64,000 nt of DNA, taken from positions 4,712,001 to 4,776,000 of the forward strand of contig NZ_CP109485.1 in NCBI RefSeq assembly GCF_035918235.1, read 5' to 3'. Position numbers and translations under genes: made by a program. Positions 52,188 to 60,730 of this stretch are shown piece by piece. The DNA comes from Streptomyces sp. NBC_01445. GTDB lineage: Bacteria > Actinomycetota > Actinomycetes > Streptomycetales > Streptomycetaceae. A model generated the notes under the pieces. It did not search any database, was not told the DNA's origin, and saw nothing but the letters and a program-made list of their open reading frames with translations. Positions within the stretch are counted from its first letter, which is position 1, and each line of letters begins with the position of its first letter.

Positions 52188-53538
52188 TCCCGCGCGCCGA
52201 CACGAGCGCGCCCAGCGTCACCATCACCACCGGCACCACGAGGGCCGCGCGGAAGGCGGAGAGCGTGTCGGCCGCGCCGGCCCCCTTCGAGGCGAGCCCG
52301 TACACGGCTGTCACCGCCGAGATGCCGAGCGCCGAACCGAACTGCGTCGACGTGTGGAGCAGCCCGCCCGCGAGCCCCTGCTCCTCCTCCGCGACCCCGT
52401 CCGTCGCCGCGATGGTCAGCGGACCGTAGGCGAGCGCGAACGCGGTCCCGGCGAGGATCAGGGTCGGGAACATGGCGGCGTACGTCCAGTCCATGCCGAC
52501 CGGCAGGAAGAGCCCGTACGCGAGGATCGCCAGCAGGAAGCCGCCGAGGACGACGCGCGCGTTGCCGAAGCGCCCGACCAGGCGCGGGGTGAGCGTCGGC
52601 GCGAGGACCGCGTCGCAGCCCATCACGACGAGCGCGATCGCCGTCTGCAGGGACGACCAGCCGCGCAGCTCCTGGAGGTACAGGGTCAGCACGAACTGGA
52701 ACCCGAAGAACGCGCCGACGAACAGCAGTGCCCCCAGGCCGGCGCGGACCACCGTCCCCGTACGGAAGATGCCGAGCCGCACGAGGGGCGCCCCGCTGCG
52801 CCGCTCCACGGCGACGAAGACGCCGCCGAGCGCGAGCCCCAGGGCGACGGCGGCGGCCGTCAGCGGCCAGTCCGTGAGCCCGTGTTCGAGCCGCACGACG
52901 CCATAGGCGACCAGCAGCATGGCGCCCGCCGCCGCGGCCGCTCCGGCCATGTCGAAGCCGCTGCGCCGCCGCCCGGGCGCGGCCTGCGCGGGAATCAGCC
53001 GCACCGCGGCGGCCAGGATCGCCCCGGCGAGCAGCACGGGCGCGAAGAACACCCACCGCCAGCCGAGCTCGGTCAGCAACCCGCCGACGACGAGCCCGAG
53101 GGAGAAGCCGCCCGCGGCCGTTCCCGCGAAGACGAGGAGCGCCTTGTTGCGCTGCGGCCCCTCGGCGTACGAGGTGGTGATGAGCGACAGCGCGGCCGGC
53201 GTCATGAACGCGGCGGAGGCGCCGGTGACGAAGCGCGCGACGATCAGCATCCACCCCTCGGTCGCGAAGCCGCCGAGCCCGGAGAAGGCCAGGAAGACGG
53301 CCAGCCAGAACAGGAACATCCGGCGCCGCCCGAGCAGATCGGCCGCCCGGCCGCCGAGCAGGGTGAATCCGGCGTAGCCGAGGACGTAGGCGCTCATGAC
53401 CCACGCGGCCGTTCCGGTGCCGAGCCCCAGATCGGACCGGATCGAGGGGATCGCGACGGCGAGCATGGCTACGTCGACGCCCTCCAGAAAGATCGTTCCG
53501 CAGAGGACCAACAGCAGTGCCCAGGCGCGAGTACCCAT
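52003..53538 (-). CDS. MFS exporter, DHA2-like, controlled by HxlR 2
   Basis: Transporter of 511 residues with about 14 spans, opening MGTRAWALLLVLCGTIFLEG, then VDVAMLAVAIPSIRSDLGLG, motif A-like LLGGRAADLLGRRRMFLFWL and a motif C-like FSLGLVVGGLLTELGWRWVF. ATG 53538 lies ten bases after GAGGAG. The last 60 residues or so are a Pro/Ser/Ala-rich tail with PTPVPTPEP repeats that overlaps rarD antisense. It is divergent from an hxlR gene with a strong palindrome between, so it is probably induced by a toxic compound. Confidence 0.92.
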   Translation of the reverse strand: MGTRAWALLLVLCGTIFLEGVDVAMLAVAIPSIRSDLGLGTGTAAWVMSAYVLGYAGFTLLGGRAADLLGRRRMFLFWLAVFLAFSGLGGFATEGWMLIVARFVTGASAAFMTPAALSLITTSYAEGPQRNKALLVFAGTAAGGFSLGLVVGGLLTELGWRWVFFAPVLLAGAILAAAVRLIPAQAAPGRRRSGFDMAGAAAAAGAMLLVAYGVVRLEHGLTDWPLTAAAVALGLALGGVFVAVERRSGAPLVRLGIFRTGTVVRAGLGALLFVGAFFGFQFVLTLYLQELRGWSSLQTAIALVVMGCDAVLAPTLTPRLVGRFGNARVVLGGFLLAILAYGLFLPVGMDWTYAAMFPTLILAGTAFALAYGPLTIAATDGVAEEEQGLAGGLLHTSTQFGSALGISAVTAVYGLASKGAGAADTLSAFRAALVVPVVMVTLGALVSARGIRRPARAADPSQAASAAEPASAESTPVPTPVPTPEPSPAPPARQARSAPAGPSAGRPTSGA

Positions 53539-53572
53539 GACGAGTCGGCTCCTCAAGTCGTATACAGGGATG

Positions 53573-53614
53573 GGTGGTTACGCGACAGAGGGTCGGTTCC
53601 CTCTTGTAACCACC
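53573..53614. promoter_or_regulatory. Nested palindromic operator between MFS and HxlR 2
   Basis: Outer arms GGTGGTTAC (53573-53581) and GTAACCACC (53606-53614) and inner arms AGAGGG (53587-53592) and CCCTCT (53599-53604) share nearly one centre. It occupies the 102-bp divergent gap and would control both genes. Confidence 0.75.
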
Positions 53615-53640
53615 TCGATCCTGCGGCAGCATCGACGGGC

Positions 53641-54123
53641 ATGGAAGAAGGCACTTCGAAGTCACCGAGTAACTGCGCGAGCACCGCCTCCGGCGCCGGC
53701 TACGGCGACGCGGACCCCTTCCAGTGGGACACCCGCGAGGACTGCGAGGTGCGCCAGATCCTCGACCGGGTCGCCGACAAGTGGTCCCTGCTCGTCATCG
53801 CGCTCCTCGAACACCGCCGGCTGCGCTTCACGCAGCTGCGCCGCGAGATCGACGGGATCAGCCAGCGGATGCTGACGGTCACGCTGCGGCAGTTGGAGCG
53901 GGACGGCCTGGTGAAGCGGACGGTGCACCCGGTGGTGCCGCCCCGGGTCGAGTACGAACTGACGCCGCTCGGCGGCACGCTGCACGAGACGATCCGGTCC
54001 CTGGTGACGTGGACCGAGCACCACCAGGGCGAGATCGCCGCGGCCCGCGCCGCGTACGACACCCGGGCGCAGGAGGAGGCAGCGGCAGCCGCCGGAGCGA
54101 CGGTCGGCACGAGCGCTCCCTGA
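53641..54123 (+). CDS. HxlR family regulator 2
   Basis: Regulator of 160 residues opening MEEGTSKSPSNCASTASGAG, then the HxlR wHTH: WDTREDCEVRQILDRVADKW, SLLVIALLEHRRLRFTQLRR, EIDGISQRMLTVTLRQLERD and HPVVPPRVEYELTPLG. The Cys in REDCEVRQ matches the sensing position of the family. The start is chosen at ATG 53641, since the long upstream frame is antisense to the MFS gene. Ala-rich C-terminal tail. Confidence 0.92.
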   Translation: MEEGTSKSPSNCASTASGAGYGDADPFQWDTREDCEVRQILDRVADKWSLLVIALLEHRRLRFTQLRREIDGISQRMLTVTLRQLERDGLVKRTVHPVVPPRVEYELTPLGGTLHETIRSLVTWTEHHQGEIAAARAAYDTRAQEEAAAAAGATVGTSAP

Positions 54124-54215
54124 GCCGTGGGCGGGCCCCCTGGACGAAATTACTTGCGCATGCATAAACTGCACATGCAGGTAATCGGCGCGACCAACCG
54201 ACCCCGGAGTGCCCC

Positions 54216-54803
54216 ATGTCCCGCACGTTCCTCTTTCTGCTCGGCAGCAGCCGCGGCGAAGGCAACACCGAGATCCTGGCCCGCAAGGCCGCCGAGCAGC
54301 TCTCCCCCGAGGTCGGGCAGCGCTGGATCGACCTCGCCGCGCACCCGCTCCCCGACTTCGAGGACCTTCGCCACGACAGCGACCACACCCGGCCCGCCGG
54401 CGACAACACGGCGCTGCTCCTGGACGCGACCCTGGAAGCCACCGACATCGTCATCGCGTCGCCGCTGTACTGGTACTCCGTCTCGGCCCCCACCAAGCGC
54501 TACCTCGACTACTGGTCGGGCTGGCTGCGCACCCCCGGCATCGACTTCAAGGCGACGCTCCAAGGGCGCACCCTGTGGGGCGTGACGGCGCTCGCCCACG
54601 AGGAGCAGGTCGTCGCGGACCCGCTGGTCGGCACGCTGCGCAACTCGGCCGCGTACATGGGCATGCGCTTCGGCGGTGTCCTGCTCGGCAACGGCAGCAA
54701 GCCCGGCGACGTACTCAAGGACGAGGAGGCGCTGCTGCGCGCCAAGACGTTCTTCGCGCCCGAACGGCAGCCGGAGATCGCCCGTTTCCCGTACGACGCG
54801 TAG
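54216..54803 (+). CDS. NADPH-dependent FMN reductase family protein
   Basis: Flavodoxin-fold oxidoreductase of 195 residues. It has the phosphate-binding loop FLLGSSRGEGNTEILARKAA, the second flavin loop ASPLYWYSVSAPTKRYLDYW and C-terminal helices. Such proteins bind FMN and use NAD(P)H to reduce quinones, nitro compounds, azo dyes or metals. An imperfect inverted repeat (TTACTTGCGCATGC with GCACATGCAGGTAA) lies at about 54149-54183. It is convergent with the ABC permease 15 bp away. Confidence 0.9.
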   Translation: MSRTFLFLLGSSRGEGNTEILARKAAEQLSPEVGQRWIDLAAHPLPDFEDLRHDSDHTRPAGDNTALLLDATLEATDIVIASPLYWYSVSAPTKRYLDYWSGWLRTPGIDFKATLQGRTLWGVTALAHEEQVVADPLVGTLRNSAAYMGMRFGGVLLGNGSKPGDVLKDEEALLRAKTFFAPERQPEIARFPYDA

Positions 54804-54818
54804 CAGTGCGGCAGTCGG

Positions 54819-55724
54819 CTACGCCGTGACGTCCTTCGTCGTGAAGCGCGCCCACGCCGCCGAGCCGAACACGGCCGCGTACAGGCCCTGCAGGCCCAGG
54901 TTCTTGAGCAGGTCGTCCCAGTAGACCGGCTCGCGCATCAGGTCGGCGAAGGACAGCCAGTGGTGCGAGAACAGATACGGCTGGATCGCGTGCAGCTGGG
55001 GGATCTGGTCGAGGATCTGGACGGTGATGAGCAGGCCCACCGTCGTCGCCATCGCCGCGATCCCGCTGTTCGTGAGCGTCGAGACGAACAGTCCGAGCGC
55101 GGCGATCCCCACGAGTGACGCGGCCACGACGAGGGCGATCAGCAGAGCCCGTACGAGACCCTCGCCGAAGCCGATCCGGGTACCGGAGATCGTAACGAGG
55201 TCGCCGAGCGGGAAGAGCAGGGCACCCGTGGCGAGCGCCGTCGCCGCCACGACCAACGTCGCGACCAGGCAGAACGTCATCGTGGTCGCGTACTTGGTGA
55301 GGAGCAGGCGGGTGCGGCCCGCGGGGGCGACGAGCAGATAGCGCAGCGTCCCCGCGTTCGCCTCGCCGGCGATCGCGTCGCCCGCGATCACCCCGACGGC
55401 CATCGGCAGGAAGAACGGGAGCGTCGCGGCGAGCGAGGTGAAGACCAGGAACAGGCCGTTGTTGGTGATCTGCGCGATGAACGCGGGCCCTCCCCCGCCG
55501 CCGCCCGCGGCCGGTGAACCACCGCTCGTCTCGATCTTCACGGCGATCCCGACGAGGATCGGCACCCCGGCCAGGACCGCGAGCAGGGCGATCGTCCGCC
55601 AGCGGCGGAACGTGGTGACCAGCTCGCTGCGGAACAGGCCGAGCGTCCAGATCCTCTTCCGCACGGGCGCCGCGTCCTCGGCGGCGGCGACGGTGGTGGC
55701 GGCCGTGGCCTCAGCCTGCGACAT
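54819..55724 (-). CDS. ABC-2 type transporter permease
   Basis: Membrane subunit of 301 residues with about six spans: IALLAVLAGVPILVGIAV, LFLVFTSLAATLPFFLPMAV, TMTFCLVATLVVAATALATG, VRALLIALVVAASLVGIAAL and others. The GVIAGDAIAGEANAGTLRYL then LVAPAGRTRLLLTKY block is typical of NatB/ABC-2 permeases. It overlaps the ATPase gene by 14 bp. The substrate could be lipids, peptides or drugs; nothing in the sequence decides. Confidence 0.92.
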   Translation of the reverse strand: MSQAEATAATTVAAAEDAAPVRKRIWTLGLFRSELVTTFRRWRTIALLAVLAGVPILVGIAVKIETSGGSPAAGGGGGGPAFIAQITNNGLFLVFTSLAATLPFFLPMAVGVIAGDAIAGEANAGTLRYLLVAPAGRTRLLLTKYATTMTFCLVATLVVAATALATGALLFPLGDLVTISGTRIGFGEGLVRALLIALVVAASLVGIAALGLFVSTLTNSGIAAMATTVGLLITVQILDQIPQLHAIQPYLFSHHWLSFADLMREPVYWDDLLKNLGLQGLYAAVFGSAAWARFTTKDVTA

Positions 55725-56667
55725 CGAATCCCTCTCCCGTCAGGGCCACGAACGCGTCCTCCAGCGAAGCCCGTTCGAGTCCGAAGCCGCGGACGCGGAC
55801 GCCCGCGGTGACCAGGGCGGCGTTCAGCTCGGCGAGGTCGGTGCCGGGACCGGGCGGCTCGCCCGTCACCTGGTCGTCCGTCACGGTCAGGTCCGCGATG
55901 CCCCGCTCCTTCAGGACGCGCGCCGCGTCGCCCGGGTCGGGGGTCGTGACCACGAGCCGGCCGCGGGCCCCCGCCGCGAGCTCGGCGACCGGGCCCTGCG
56001 TGATGAGCCGGCCGCGCGCCATCACGGCCGCGTGCGTGCAGACCTGCTCGATCTCGTCGAGGAGGTGCGAGGAGAGGAAGACGGTCGTGCCGTCCGACGC
56101 CAGCTCCCGTACCAGGGAACGGATTTCGCGCATGCCCTGCGGGTCGAGGCCGTTCGTCGGCTCGTCGAGCACGAGGAGCTTGCGGGGCTGGAGCAGCGCG
56201 GCGGCGAGCCCGAGGCGCTGCTTCATGCCGAGCGAGTACGCCTTCGCCTTCTTGCCCGCGGCTGCCGTCAGGCCCACCCGGTCCAGAGCGGTGGCGACGC
56301 GGGCACGCCGGGTGCGGGGGTCGGCGGCCGGGTCGGCGGAGTCGTACCGGATCAGGTTGTCCCGGCCGGACAGGAACCCGTACAGGGCGGGGCCCTCGAT
56401 GAGCGCGCCGACGTGCGGGAGGACCGCGCGGGTCGCGCGGGGCATGGGGCGGCCTAGGACGCTGGCCGCGCCGGACGTCGGCTCGATCAGGCCCATCAGC
56501 ATGCGGATGGTGGTGGTCTTGCCCGAGCCGTTCGGCCCGAGGAAGCCGAAGACGCTGCCGGCGGGGACGGTGAGGTCGAGGCCGTCGACCGCCGGCTGGG
56601 CGCCGCCGTAGCGCTTGGTGAGGGCCCGCGTCTCGATCACGGACTCCTCGGCAGTGCTCGCCGCCAT
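55711..56667 (-). CDS. ABC transporter ATP-binding protein
   Basis: ATPase of 318 residues from ATG 56667 (GGGAG just upstream; the frame extends 23 codons further without family sequence). It has Walker A GFLGPNGSGKTTTIRMLMGL, signature YSLGMKQRLGLAAALLQ, Walker B KLLVLDEPTNGLDPQGM and the His switch VFLSSHLLDEIEQVC. The C-terminal DUF4162-like region is intact. It is the DrrA/NatA type partner of the overlapping permease. Confidence 0.95.
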   Translation of the reverse strand: MAASTAEESVIETRALTKRYGGAQPAVDGLDLTVPAGSVFGFLGPNGSGKTTTIRMLMGLIEPTSGAASVLGRPMPRATRAVLPHVGALIEGPALYGFLSGRDNLIRYDSADPAADPRTRRARVATALDRVGLTAAAGKKAKAYSLGMKQRLGLAAALLQPRKLLVLDEPTNGLDPQGMREIRSLVRELASDGTTVFLSSHLLDEIEQVCTHAAVMARGRLITQGPVAELAAGARGRLVVTTPDPGDAARVLKERGIADLTVTDDQVTGEPPGPGTDLAELNAALVTAGVRVRGFGLERASLEDAFVALTGEGFDVAG

Positions 56668-56767
56668 CTCGCTCCCGTCGTGCCCGTCGGTTCTGGTGGA
56701 GTGCGGGAGTGGAGGCACCGGCACCGGCGCCTCCACTCCTGACTGCCAACTCTCGTGGCGCGTACGG

Positions 56768-58033
56768 CTACTGCGCCGCGTTCGCCGCCTTCACGAGCGC
56801 GTCCTTGGTGACCGCGCCCGCGTAGACCTTGCCGTCGTCCGTGATCAGCGCGTTGACCAGGCGGGTCGAGAAGACCGTGCCCGAGCCGAACTTGCCCGTC
56901 ACATGGTCGCCGAGCGCATCCATGAACTTCTGCGCCTCCGGCGGGACGTCGCCCGAGCCCGAGCCGCCCGTCGGCAGACCCTGCCCGCCGGGCAGCTTCA
57001 GCTCGGCGATGGACGTCCAGCCCTCACCGATGACCTTCATGTCGTTCATGCCGCCGCCCTGAGCGTCCTTCAGCTCCTTGGGCATCCCCTTGGGGAGGTC
57101 CTTGGGCAGGTCCTTCGGCGCGTGGGACTTGTCCTGCGCCTTGAGGTCGTCGCCCTCGGTGACCTTGGTGCCCTTCGGCGGGGTGAAGTCGAACGTCGAA
57201 GCGGCCGGCTTGGCGAAGTCCACCTTGGTGAAGCCCGCGTCCACGACCGCCTTGCCGCCGCCCGCGGGCGTCAGCGTGAACTTCAGCGGCACACCGGTCT
57301 TCGCGTCCACCGAGATGGTGATCCCGCCGACCGTCGAACCGGCCTGCTTCGGCTTGACGAGCAGCTTGTACGCATCACGCCCCGCGACCTGCGAGGTTCC
57401 CTCCACCGAGATCGACGTCGTCTTGCCGGACGCCTTCAGGACCTCGTCCGCGAGCTCCTTGGGCGTGGCCGGGACGCCCTTGGGCGTCTCGCCCTTGCCG
57501 TGCTTCTCGGCCCGGTCACCGGCGGCAGCGGCGCCCTTGGAGTGGTACGCCTCGTTCGACGCACTGTCGTAGGCCCAGACCTCGTCGCCGTTGTGGATCA
57601 CGCTGTACTCGGCCGCGTTGTCCAGGACCGACAGCTTGTGCCGGTCCGGGCCGTCCGCCGCGACGCGCAGCGTGTGCGTGCCGGAGGCGAGCTCCATCAG
57701 CTTGGACTGCGGGTCGGCGGAGGAGCCCCCCTTGCCGTCCACACCGTCCGAGGAGCCGCCGGCGCCCGGGGTGAAGCCGCCCGCCATACCGCCCAGGGAC
57801 GGGAGTCCGAGATCCGTGGAGATCTTCACCGTGCCGGACATCTGCTGCACGTCCGACTTGGCGATCTTCTCGATGAGTTGCTGCGCGCTGAGCTTCGGCA
57901 GATCGGGGTTCCCGGAGTCGGCCAGCGCGGGGACGAGCCCGATCGTCGCCGCGGCCACCCCCACCACCGCGACCGGGACCACATAGCGGGTCGCCTTGCG
58001 ACGACCGGCGCTTTCGGATTCGTACGGTGCCAT
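56768..58033 (-). CDS. LolA-like exported protein (DUF2092-type)
   Basis: Product of 421 residues with an N-terminal signal or anchor (RYVVPVAVVGVAAATIGLVP, cleavage after ALA-DS). The mature protein has lipoprotein-carrier features (KLSAQQLIEKIAKSDVQQMS, VWAYDSASNEAYHSK, ITISVDAKTGVPLKFTLTPA, DFTPPKGTKV), a Lys/Asp/Pro-rich linker near residue 310 with three DLPK-type repeats and a C-terminal FSTRLVNALITDDGKVYAGA domain. It lies 100 bp upstream of the ABC ATPase on the same strand and may act with it at the envelope. Confidence 0.85.
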   Translation of the reverse strand: MAPYESESAGRRKATRYVVPVAVVGVAAATIGLVPALADSGNPDLPKLSAQQLIEKIAKSDVQQMSGTVKISTDLGLPSLGGMAGGFTPGAGGSSDGVDGKGGSSADPQSKLMELASGTHTLRVAADGPDRHKLSVLDNAAEYSVIHNGDEVWAYDSASNEAYHSKGAAAAGDRAEKHGKGETPKGVPATPKELADEVLKASGKTTSISVEGTSQVAGRDAYKLLVKPKQAGSTVGGITISVDAKTGVPLKFTLTPAGGGKAVVDAGFTKVDFAKPAASTFDFTPPKGTKVTEGDDLKAQDKSHAPKDLPKDLPKGMPKELKDAQGGGMNDMKVIGEGWTSIAELKLPGGQGLPTGGSGSGDVPPEAQKFMDALGDHVTGKFGSGTVFSTRLVNALITDDGKVYAGAVTKDALVKAANAAQ

Positions 58034-58212
58034 GTTGTTGCCCTACCTCCGTGTTGGGCGGCGGCCTACCGTCCTTGCTCGTCTGTCCACCCCAAGCCGC
58101 CATTCTCACCCGAACTGGTCGGGAGTGGTGCTATCAATCTGACCAAATCGGCCGGGCGGAAGCGTCAGACCCCAGGATCAACTCCGCGTACTCCCGCGGT
58201 ATGACACGAGAG

Positions 58213-58249
58213 GGCGGCGCCTCCCCCATCCCGTAGGGGAGACGCCGCC
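58213..58249 (-). terminator. Terminator after the CHRD gene
   Basis: GGCGGCGCCTCCCC (58213-58226) pairs with GGGGAGACGCCGCC (58236-58249) apart from one pair; minus-strand tail CTCTCGTGTC. It lies 16 bp past the stop. Confidence 0.7.
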
Positions 58250-58264
58250 GGTTCCGCGGGTCGG

Positions 58265-59278
58265 TCAACGCTGTACGAACACGTAGTCGGCCCGGTACGG
58301 CACGCCGACGACCGTGCCGGGGTCGCAGCTGCCCGCCGGGGCGACTCCGCCGACCGTGTTCAGGCGCAGGATCTCGGCGGTGCCGGAGAGCAGCCCGTGC
58401 CGCTTGCCGGTCTGCGTGGCCCTGAGGTCCAGCTCAGGGATGTTCCCGTCACCGTTCGGGGTCTTGCTGATGAGCTTGCCGGTGACGGCGCTGCGGTCGG
58501 GCGCGATCCACTGCGGCGTACCGGAGTTGGGCGCCGTGAAGGTGTGGGCGATGTTGCCGCCGAGTACGGCGCGCACGTCGCGCTGCGCGAAGGCGTACGC
58601 GCCTGACCCGTCGTCCGCCTTCCGGCACTGATAGATCTGCCGGCCGCGCACGACCGAGGCCTGTACGTGCGAGAGCGCGTCGCGGAAGGCGAAGTCCGTG
58701 CTGACCTTGTGGAGCCGACCCCGGACGGCGCCGCCCGGGAACTCGGCGGTGTGCAGATTGGCGTAGAACCCGCCGGGGTTCTTCGTCAGGCGGCCGAGCA
58801 GGGCGCGGTCCTTGACGGTGACGGAGCCGGTGACCTGGTGGTTCCTGATCCTGCCGAGGAGGCCGGTGAAGTCGACCTTCACCCCGCCGTTCGTGCCCTT
58901 CGCGCCCTCGTGGATGTGGAGCATGGTGGGCTTCGCGGTGCCCCGCCACTTGACCGCGACCGACACCCGGTCGCCCTTGACCTTGATGAACTCGAGGGCC
59001 GCGCCGTCCTTGTCGCCCACGGCGGGGCCGCCCTTGACCGGTACCTCCGCCGCGCCCCTGAGACCGGCCGCGAAGAGCGCGCCGCCCCGCCCGCCGGAGA
59101 GCGAGCCGTGGGCGTCGAGAGACTGGACGCCGTGCGCCGCGTGGCCGGAGCCCTCGCGCTCGCCGTTGTCCGCGACGGCCGGCAGAACGGCCGCCGTCAC
59201 GCCGGCTGCGGCAGCGGCCGCCACCCCGGCGAGCACGAGGGTCTTGCGCCGCTTCGAAATCGTTCCGAGAGTGCCCAT
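58265..59278 (-). CDS. Exported CHRD-DUF3455 fusion protein
   Basis: Product of 337 residues from ATG 59278. A Sec-type signal (KTLVLAGVAAAAAAGVTAAV, cut after AVADN) is followed by a CHRD domain (about residues 60-175) with the MLHIHEGAKGTNGGVKVDFT and GFYANLHTAEFPGGAVRGRL signatures. A DUF3455 domain then runs to the end: QIYQCRKADDGSGAYAF, HTFTAPNSGTPQWIAPDRSA, GNIPELDLRATQT, RLNTVGGVAPAGSCDPGTVV and VPYRADYVF. CHRD domains occur in extracellular proteins of uncertain function; the combination with DUF3455 is not one I recall as common. Confidence 0.85.
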   Translation of the reverse strand: MGTLGTISKRRKTLVLAGVAAAAAAGVTAAVLPAVADNGEREGSGHAAHGVQSLDAHGSLSGGRGGALFAAGLRGAAEVPVKGGPAVGDKDGAALEFIKVKGDRVSVAVKWRGTAKPTMLHIHEGAKGTNGGVKVDFTGLLGRIRNHQVTGSVTVKDRALLGRLTKNPGGFYANLHTAEFPGGAVRGRLHKVSTDFAFRDALSHVQASVVRGRQIYQCRKADDGSGAYAFAQRDVRAVLGGNIAHTFTAPNSGTPQWIAPDRSAVTGKLISKTPNGDGNIPELDLRATQTGKRHGLLSGTAEILRLNTVGGVAPAGSCDPGTVVGVPYRADYVFVQR

Positions 59279-59495
59279 GATCGTTGTTCCCCCTGTCGGA
59301 GCCGGCACCCCCTGCGCCGGCTTCCAGGCATGAGTACGGAACGAATCTCATCTTGGACTCAATCCAATAATGTGACCTGCGCCACACCACGATCCGGTCG
59401 AGTGGAACCCGCAAGGACCACGGTCCCGGGGTCGAGCAGCAACGGCCACTGACCTCACCGGCCCGCGCGCGGCGGCCCGGTGAGGCGGAAGGGCA

Positions 59496-60506
59496 TCAGC
59501 CCGCCCGGTGCACCACCGCGTCGCACAGCTCCAGGAGAGCCGCCTTCGCGCCGCACTCGGGCAGCGGCGCGAGGGCCGCCCGCGCCTCCTCCGCGTACCG
59601 CACCGTGTCCTTGCGGGCCTGCTCCAGGGCGGGGTGGACGCGCAGTCGCGCGAGCGCCTCGGCGTGGCGCGCGTCGTCCGTCAGGTCGGAGTCGAGGAGC
59701 TCGCACAGGGCGCGGTCCTCGGGCAGGCCGAGCTGCTCGGCGCGCTCGCGCAGCCGAAGGACCGGCAGCGTGGGGATGCCCTCGCGCAGGTCGGTGCCGG
59801 GGGTCTTGCCGGACTCGTGCGAGTCGGAGGCGATGTCCAGGACGTCGTCGGCGAGCTGGAAGGCGACACCGAGCCGCTCGCCGTACTGGGCGAGGACATC
59901 CACGATGCGCTCGTCGGCGCCCGACATCATCGCGCCGAACCGCACGGCCACGGCGATCAGCGAGCCGGTCTTGCCGCCCAGGACGTCGAGGTAGTGGTCG
60001 ACCGGGTCGCGGCCGTCGCGCGGTCCGGCCGTCTCCAGGATCTGCCCGGTGACGAGGCGTTCGAAGGCCTCCGCCTGGATGCGGACGGCCTCGGGCCCGA
60101 GGTCGGCCAGCATGTGCGAGGCGCGCGAGAAGAGGAAGTCGCCGGTCAGGACCGCGACGGAGTTGCCCCAGCGGGTGTTGGCGCTGTCGACGCCGCGGCG
60201 CACGTCGGCCTCGTCCATCACGTCGTCGTGGTAGAGCGTCGCGAGATGCGTGAGCTCGACGACGACGGCGGCGGGCACGACACCCGGCGCGTACGGATCG
60301 CCGAACTGCGCGGCGAGCATCGCGAGGAGGGGCCTGAAGCGCTTGCCGCCCGCACGGACGAGATGCTGCGCGGCCTCCGTGATGAAGGGGACCCCGCTCT
60401 TCGTCGCCTCGAGCAGACCCTCCTCGACAGCCGCCAATCCGGCCTGGACATCGGCTTCGAGAGCCTGGTCCCGCACGCTAAGACCGAAAGTCCCGACGAC
60501 GGTCAC
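59496..60506 (-). CDS. Long-chain polyprenyl diphosphate synthase (probably menaquinone side chain)
   Basis: Trans-prenyltransferase of 336 residues from GTG 60506 (GGAG eight bases upstream). It has both Asp-rich motifs: DDVMDEADVRRG (first Asp at residue 94, preceded by small side chains, consistent with a long product) and QLADDVLDIASD. GGKRFRPLL and GKTGSLIAVAVRFGA are also conserved. Streptomyces menaquinone carries a nonaprenyl chain, so that role is the likely one; chain length cannot be read from sequence with certainty. Its proximity to the nuo and kor loci fits respiration. Confidence 0.92.
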   Translation of the reverse strand: MTVVGTFGLSVRDQALEADVQAGLAAVEEGLLEATKSGVPFITEAAQHLVRAGGKRFRPLLAMLAAQFGDPYAPGVVPAAVVVELTHLATLYHDDVMDEADVRRGVDSANTRWGNSVAVLTGDFLFSRASHMLADLGPEAVRIQAEAFERLVTGQILETAGPRDGRDPVDHYLDVLGGKTGSLIAVAVRFGAMMSGADERIVDVLAQYGERLGVAFQLADDVLDIASDSHESGKTPGTDLREGIPTLPVLRLRERAEQLGLPEDRALCELLDSDLTDDARHAEALARLRVHPALEQARKDTVRYAEEARAALAPLPECGAKAALLELCDAVVHRAG

Positions 60507-60730
60507 GAGAGGTTCTCCTGTCTGCTGACGATCACATGGCGAACTCGGTCGATCATTTGGTCGATGACACGGTTTGTCGATGTGTCGCTGCCATCACTCA
60601 AGTCAGCGTATCCGGTCGCGTTTCGATCACAGTGGGGGCCTGCCCGCACAGACCAGGCCGAGCGGCCCACGAACACCCCCGGTATGTTCTTGATCAGCTC
60701 ATACGACCGAGAAGACCGGGAGTCTCGCTT

